Shown piece by piece: positions 59,896-64,000 of a stretch of 64,000 nucleotides of DNA. Each line of letters starts with the position of its first letter. Positions within the stretch are counted from its first letter, which is position 1. The notes below the pieces were generated by a model. That model did not search any database. It saw nothing but the letters and a program-made list of their open reading frames with translations, and was not told where the DNA came from. The DNA is taken from positions 1 through 64,000 of the forward strand of contig JAJYDF010000015.1 of assembly GCA_021777765.1 (NCBI GenBank), written 5' to 3'. Position numbers and translations under genes: made by a program. Origin of the DNA: Pseudomonadota bacterium (GTDB taxonomy: Bacteria; Pseudomonadota; Gammaproteobacteria; DASZBR01).

Positions 59896-62073
59896 ATGAA
59901 GCGCGTTAATACTATATTCAATTTATTTTTGGTCTTCGTTCTAGGTTTATCAACTTTGGCTCCGGTGTGGGCCAATAGCTTCGAACATCAGAAACCATTC
60001 AAATCCTATGTCAATTGGCAAATGGTTGGTAATTCGGTAAAACCTTCGAATTCTAATCAAGGCACTTATACACCGCTAGTTAATGGCACATCTCAATTTG
60101 GACCACCAGCAACTCTACCGCAAGCCTGTCAGCCCTTATTACTGACAGACGGTACCGTGATGGTGCAAAATTGTGATGGCGATGGGGTTACTTATCCACA
60201 CACCGGAGACGTTTGGAAACTGACGCCTGATATTTATGGCAATTATATCAACGGAACGTGGTCTAAACTGGCTTCATTGCCCATAATAAATGGCCAACAA
60301 TACATTCCACTCTATTTTGCATCCCAAGTATTGAATGATGGTCGAGTCATCTATGCCGGTGGTGAGTACCAGGGGCCCTGGGTGGACTTTCTTGGCGAAG
60401 GTGCCAATGGTGTAGCCATTTACGATCCGGTTAAAGACTCCTGGACTCCTATAGCGCCTCCATCATTCTTTACCGATTTATATCCACCACGCGCAACCTG
60501 CCCACGGGATCCAGCCATTGGGAATCTGTGTGCGCCTAGCCCCATTGCAGATGGTCAGAGTGTAGTTCTGAATGATGGTACATTCATGATTGCCGATAAA
60601 ATGAGTACTCAAGCTGCTTTATTGGATTTAAAAACACTCACTTGGACAGAAACAGGCACAGCATCTAAGGCACCTCGTTGGAATGATGAAGAAAGCTATA
60701 CTCTGCTCCCCAATGGTAAAATACTCACTGTAAATTGTTATACCGAAAGTCATTTCTTACCTGAACAATATCCCTATCCAGCAGATCCAACAGGCTCTCA
60801 GATTTATGACCCTCAAACAGGATTATGGAGTTATGCGGGAAGTACTATTAATACCCTGACGAACCCTATTTCGAATGAAATTGGCTCGCAAGTATTAAGA
60901 CCAGATGGGCTTGTATTTGTCGGCGGAACAGATGGACATAACTCGTTGTATAATTACAAGACGGGAAAGTGGTCAGAAACCGTAATGCTGCCTACAGTAC
61001 CATCACTAACACCTTTTATGACAATTAGCGCACCGGCTGCTGCTGCAGGAACATATAACAATGTTTATCCTGGAAGCAACGCTGTTTCTATTTCACCATA
61101 TAGCGTTACTGGGCCGATAGTGCAGACGACCGAGCAATCAAGTCCAACAACAATCGCAGATGCGAGCCAAGGACCTTATGCTCCACTTCCACCAAACAGC
61201 ATTGCTCTAATAGGAATCAGTTATGCTCAAGAAAATGCCGGGTTTGATCCCATCGCATCAGCTCAAGCCGCTGCAGCGGGAGCAAAAGGTATTATTTTCT
61301 ACATTACTGATGGTCCAAATAGTTTACTTAACTTTATTGGAGGAAGTATCTCAGTTCCGACTATATTGGTTGACTATCCAACAGGACAAACGATGGTCAA
61401 CAATATAACTGGCCTGACTGGAACGATGCAAAATTCACTGGTTCCACAACAGCTGGGATTTGGTGACGATTTTGCTGCTTTGTTACCGAATGGCAACATC
61501 TATATGTATGCTACGGCTTCCAGTCCATTCAGCGGTGGTATCGATCAATTCTTTGAACTGAAAGGATCCACAATATTGCTACAACAGAACCCTGAACCTA
61601 ATCCATCAACCTTTATTAATATGGTTCTACTTCCCACTGGTCAAATCCTTATATCCGACATTGGTACAGGGTATGTCGGCGTTTACACGTCGGCAGATAC
61701 CAACTATAACCCAGCTTGGGCGCCTACGATAACTTCCTCTCCACAATTTGTGAGCCCTGGAAACACTTACCGAATTAATGGATTGTTATTCAACGGTATG
61801 TCACAAGCAACGCATGGTTCTGATGATGGTCAAAGTGCTACTAACTATCCTCTCGTTAGAATCACCATGAACAAGACGCATCACGTGTTTTACTGCAGAA
61901 CGCATGACCATAGCTTCATGGGCGTCGCAGCAGTTAACAAGCCTGTCTACACTTACTTCGATGTTCCAACAAACTGGGCTGGATATCCAATGGAAATTGG
62001 ACCCGGCAAAATAGAAGTGATTGCCAATGGCATCCCCTCACCATCGCGGCCTATAGTGGTGACAAATAATTAG
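59896..62073 (+). CDS. Secreted kelch-type propeller protein with inserted PA-like domain
   Basis: 725 residues. A Sec signal peptide (about 1-27, ending 'PVWANS') leads to a beta-propeller with kelch-like blades ('LLTDGTVMVQNCDGD', 'VLNDGRVIYAGGEYQG', 'LLPNGKILTVNCY', 'VLRPDGLVFVGGTDGH'). Residues about 430-510 ('ALIGISYAQENAGFDP', 'AAAAGAKGIIFYITDG', 'ISVPTILVDYPTGQ') interrupt the propeller and resemble a protease-associated (PA) domain. A C-terminal all-beta domain follows, as in galactose-oxidase-type proteins. Exported or surface. Base composition is visibly richer in G+C than its neighbours, which may mark recent acquisition. GAGGGG lies upstream of the ATG and a strong terminator follows. 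Copper-oxidase residues are not evident, so oxidase activity is doubtful. Confidence 0.75.
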   Translation: MKRVNTIFNLFLVFVLGLSTLAPVWANSFEHQKPFKSYVNWQMVGNSVKPSNSNQGTYTPLVNGTSQFGPPATLPQACQPLLLTDGTVMVQNCDGDGVTYPHTGDVWKLTPDIYGNYINGTWSKLASLPIINGQQYIPLYFASQVLNDGRVIYAGGEYQGPWVDFLGEGANGVAIYDPVKDSWTPIAPPSFFTDLYPPRATCPRDPAIGNLCAPSPIADGQSVVLNDGTFMIADKMSTQAALLDLKTLTWTETGTASKAPRWNDEESYTLLPNGKILTVNCYTESHFLPEQYPYPADPTGSQIYDPQTGLWSYAGSTINTLTNPISNEIGSQVLRPDGLVFVGGTDGHNSLYNYKTGKWSETVMLPTVPSLTPFMTISAPAAAAGTYNNVYPGSNAVSISPYSVTGPIVQTTEQSSPTTIADASQGPYAPLPPNSIALIGISYAQENAGFDPIASAQAAAAGAKGIIFYITDGPNSLLNFIGGSISVPTILVDYPTGQTMVNNITGLTGTMQNSLVPQQLGFGDDFAALLPNGNIYMYATASSPFSGGIDQFFELKGSTILLQQNPEPNPSTFINMVLLPTGQILISDIGTGYVGVYTSADTNYNPAWAPTITSSPQFVSPGNTYRINGLLFNGMSQATHGSDDGQSATNYPLVRITMNKTHHVFYCRTHDHSFMGVAAVNKPVYTYFDVPTNWAGYPMEIGPGKIEVIANGIPSPSRPIVVTNN

Positions 62074-62114
62074 TAGAGATAGGGAAAACTATAAAACTGC
62101 GTTTATATTCACCT

Positions 62115-62155
62115 ACTTGAGAGCCTGGTACTTTCCAGGCTCTCAAGTTTTTTTT
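62115..62155 (+). terminator. Strong intrinsic terminator
   Basis: ACTTGAGAGCCTGG (62115-62128) pairs over 14 bp with CCAGGCTCTCAAGT (62135-62148) around a six-base loop, followed by eight T. It ends the kelch-type gene transcript. Confidence 0.93.
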
Positions 62156-62191
62156 AGAGATTAAAATGATTTAGATTTCATTGGATCATCA

Positions 62192-63430
62192 CTAAACCAT
62201 TGTTTTAATCCTACTCAAGAAAGAAACACCTTCATCCAATGCTGGAATTTGTAAATGCTCTGCTATTGTTTGTCCGATATCAGCAAATGTTTCACGACGT
62301 CCAATGAATTCAGGTTTTACATTGGAGCCGAAAATTAAAACGGGAATATGTTCACGAGTGTGATCGGATCCTGGAAATGTAGGATCGCATCCGTGATCAG
62401 CGGTAATAATTGCAATATCATCGGGTTGTAATAATTTTTCAAATTCAGGTAATCGTGAATCTAATTCTTCTAATGCCGCTGCATAACCAACTATGTCGCG
62501 TCGATGGCCATATAACATGTCAAAATCAACAAAATTGGTAAATGTTAAACTTTTATTTTTTGCAATTTTTGTTGCTTCTAACATGGCATTAAATAATGCC
62601 GTATTACCATCTGCTTTTATGGTTTTTGATATACCACGATGTGCATAAATATCTGCGACTTTTCCAATAGCAATTACTTCGCCATTATTTTCAATTAATT
62701 TATCTAATAAAGTATGCGCTGGTGGTGGTGTTGCATAATCACGCCGGTTGCCGGTGCGTTTGAAATTGCCTATTTCGCCTGAAAAAGGGCGTGCAATAAC
62801 CCGGCCGATATTGTAAGGATCAACTAATTTACGGGCTATTTCGCATAATTGATAAAGACGATCTAAACCAAAATAACTTTCATGGGCGGCGATTTGAAAT
62901 ACACTGTCTGCAGAAGTGTAAACAATAGGTTTGCCTGTTTTAATGGATTCTTCACCGAATTCTTTGATGATTTCAGTGCCTGATGCGTGCTTATTGCCTA
63001 AAATGCCCGGAATTTGGGATTGTTGAATAAATTGATTTAATAATTCCTCCGGAAAGCTAGGATATTGTGGTGGAAAATAACCCCATTCAAATAATACTGG
63101 TACGCCTGCAATTTCCCAATGACCGCTAGGAGTGTCTTTTCCTAAACTTTGTTCTACTGCATAACCATAAGCGCCTGTGATTTTAGCTTGTTGATCTAAA
63201 CCAGCTACGGGAACACCACTACTTGCAATCGTGGCTACATTTAAACCTAATCGAGTTAAATTGGGTAAATGTAATGGGCCTTTGCGAATACCTTCTTGAT
63301 CAGCTAAACCTGCTGCGCATTTTTCGGCGATATGGCCTAAAGTATTAGCCCCTTGATCGCCAAATTTCTCTGCATCTAATGATGCGCCAATGCCGAAAGA
63401 ATCTAATAATAATATAAAAGCACGTTTCAT
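62192..63430 (-). CDS. deoB: Phosphopentomutase
   Basis: 412 residues. It interconverts ribose-1- and ribose-5-phosphate (and deoxy forms) in nucleoside salvage. The alkaline-phosphatase-fold metal residues lie in '[11 protein letters not shown]', '[14 protein letters not shown]', '[11 protein letters not shown]' and '[20 protein letters not shown]'. Length is normal for DeoB. The start follows AGGAATAAC. No other deo genes are nearby. Confidence 0.95.
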   Translation of the reverse strand: MKRAFILLLDSFGIGASLDAEKFGDQGANTLGHIAEKCAAGLADQEGIRKGPLHLPNLTRLGLNVATIASSGVPVAGLDQQAKITGAYGYAVEQSLGKDTPSGHWEIAGVPVLFEWGYFPPQYPSFPEELLNQFIQQSQIPGILGNKHASGTEIIKEFGEESIKTGKPIVYTSADSVFQIAAHESYFGLDRLYQLCEIARKLVDPYNIGRVIARPFSGEIGNFKRTGNRRDYATPPPAHTLLDKLIENNGEVIAIGKVADIYAHRGISKTIKADGNTALFNAMLEATKIAKNKSLTFTNFVDFDMLYGHRRDIVGYAAALEELDSRLPEFEKLLQPDDIAIITADHGCDPTFPGSDHTREHIPVLIFGSNVKPEFIGRRETFADIGQTIAEHLQIPALDEGVSFLSRIKTMV

Positions 63431-63450
63431 TTGTTATTCCTTTCAATTTT

Positions 63451-63479
63451 TATCCTTCTCCCCGAAGGGGAGAAGGATA
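63451..63479. repeat. REP-like palindrome, copy 6 (core only)
   Basis: TATCCTTCTCCCC-GAA-GGGGAGAAGGATA is a near-perfect palindrome sharing the CTTCTCCC core of the family, without the flanking arm. It lies in the divergent spacer between deoB and erpA. Confidence 0.7.
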
Positions 63480-63573
63480 AAATGTACTAGACATATACAA
63501 GCCTTACTGCGCACACAATCAATTTTTTTGTTATAATACAACACTATTTTTACATAATTTCAGGAGCAGTAGC

Positions 63574-64000
63574 ATGACACAACGCGCTACAGATACACAA
63601 CCAGACATTAAAAATGCTGTTATCAATAATTCATTAAATGACACTTTAGATATCAAAGATTTATCTCAATCACCACAAAAAGATATTCCAGCCAGCATAA
63701 AAATTACTGACAGTGCCGCTAACAAAGTCCAAGAATTAATCGATGAAGAAGGCAATCCTGACCTTAAATTACGTGCATATGTAACAGGTGGTGGTTGTTC
63801 CGGTTTACAATACGGTTTTACCTTTGATGAACAAGCTAATGATGACGATATTAAAATTACAAAAAATAAAATTATGTTAGTAGTTGACCCTATGAGCCAT
63901 CTTTATCTTGCTGGAGCAACAATAGATTATGTCGAAGATTTAGAAGGTGCGCGATTTATTATTCATAATCCACAAGCTAAAACAACCTGTGGCTGTGGTT
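63574..64000 (+). CDS. erpA: Iron-sulfur cluster insertion protein ErpA (partial)
   Basis: About 142 residues are visible and the gene runs off the window end. It is an A-type carrier that passes Fe-S clusters to target enzymes. The family cysteines are in '[13 protein letters not shown]' and 'TTCGCG', with '[19 protein letters not shown]', 'VDPMS' and 'DLEGARFII' between. The N-terminus is about 35 residues longer than in E. coli, polar and likely disordered. AGGAG lies 8 bases before the ATG. TATAAT at 63532-63537 is a likely -10 box. It may help supply clusters to BioB and EpmB, which are encoded in this window. Confidence 0.95.
   Translation, partial: MTQRATDTQPDIKNAVINNSLNDTLDIKDLSQSPQKDIPASIKITDSAANKVQELIDEEGNPDLKLRAYVTGGGCSGLQYGFTFDEQANDDDIKITKNKIMLVVDPMSHLYLAGATIDYVEDLEGARFIIHNPQAKTTCGCG

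Noticed and set aside
63451..63479. Terminator for deoB
   Set aside because: The palindrome is upstream of deoB (its 5' side) and has no T-run; it fits the dispersed repeat family instead.

Overview
This window is an AT-rich (roughly one third G+C by eye) stretch of a gammaproteobacterial chromosome. The housekeeping genes (rpoD, erpA, kdsB, psd, the EF-P modification genes, a bioBFDA operon under a BirA-type operator) point to Gammaproteobacteria. The low G+C and the load of eukaryotic-type domains (ankyrin, WD40, ubiquitin-interacting motifs, NACHT) suggest a host-associated lineage in or near the Legionellales (Legionella/Coxiella/Berkiella-like). That placement is inference from gene content only.

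Layout. (1) 0-6.8 kb is the end of an integrative element abutting a CAT-anticodon tRNA: a primase-like TOTE-type protein ending early, a DUF1016 PDDEXK nuclease, a small coiled-coil membrane protein, a frameshifted integrase, an AlpA-like protein and an apparently intact tyrosine integrase. (2) 6.8-12.8 kb is core: the tRNA with its promoter inside the end of rpoD, rpoD, and a pyrimidine cluster (class II synthetase-like protein, dihydroorotate dehydrogenase, pyrE, pyrF). PyrE and PyrF resemble the two halves of eukaryotic UMP synthase and are separated by a MITE-like repeat. (3) 13-34.5 kb is accessory. Its centre is a two-gene unit: an adenylation-carrier-thioesterase protein fused to a NACHT NTPase, followed by a 3,143-residue NACHT-pentapeptide-WD40-ankyrin protein ending in two ubiquitin-interacting motifs. 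Around it lie LuxR-type and ribbon-helix-helix regulators, an azoreductase, an unusual DUF924 protein, a broken acetyltransferase and a zincin-like protein. (4) 34.8-45.7 kb mixes core genes (cation efflux, rpiA, kdsB, psd, birA), a probable 6S-like small RNA, two paralogous secreted beta-lactamase-fold proteins each followed by the same repeat, and a candidate YopJ-like effector. (5) 45.7-50.4 kb is the biotin operon bioB-F-D-A plus a translationally coupled ferritin-like di-iron protein. No bioC or bioH is present here. (6) 50.5-64 kb holds an ImmA/IrrE-like protein with a damaged zinc motif, an orphan MqsA-like antitoxin, an amino-acid permease behind a histidine-rich leader peptide, epmB/efp/epmA, a DUF234-type ATPase with palindromes over its ribosome-binding site, secreted proteins, deoB and the start of erpA.

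The strongest candidates for undescribed biology are the NRPS-NACHT / NACHT-WD40-ankyrin-UIM pair, the di-iron protein in the biotin operon, the histidine-rich leader upstream of the permease, the YopJ-like protein, and the split UMP-synthase-like pyrE/pyrF. At least three families of short dispersed palindromic repeats also run through the window. All family assignments come from reading motifs; no database search was run.
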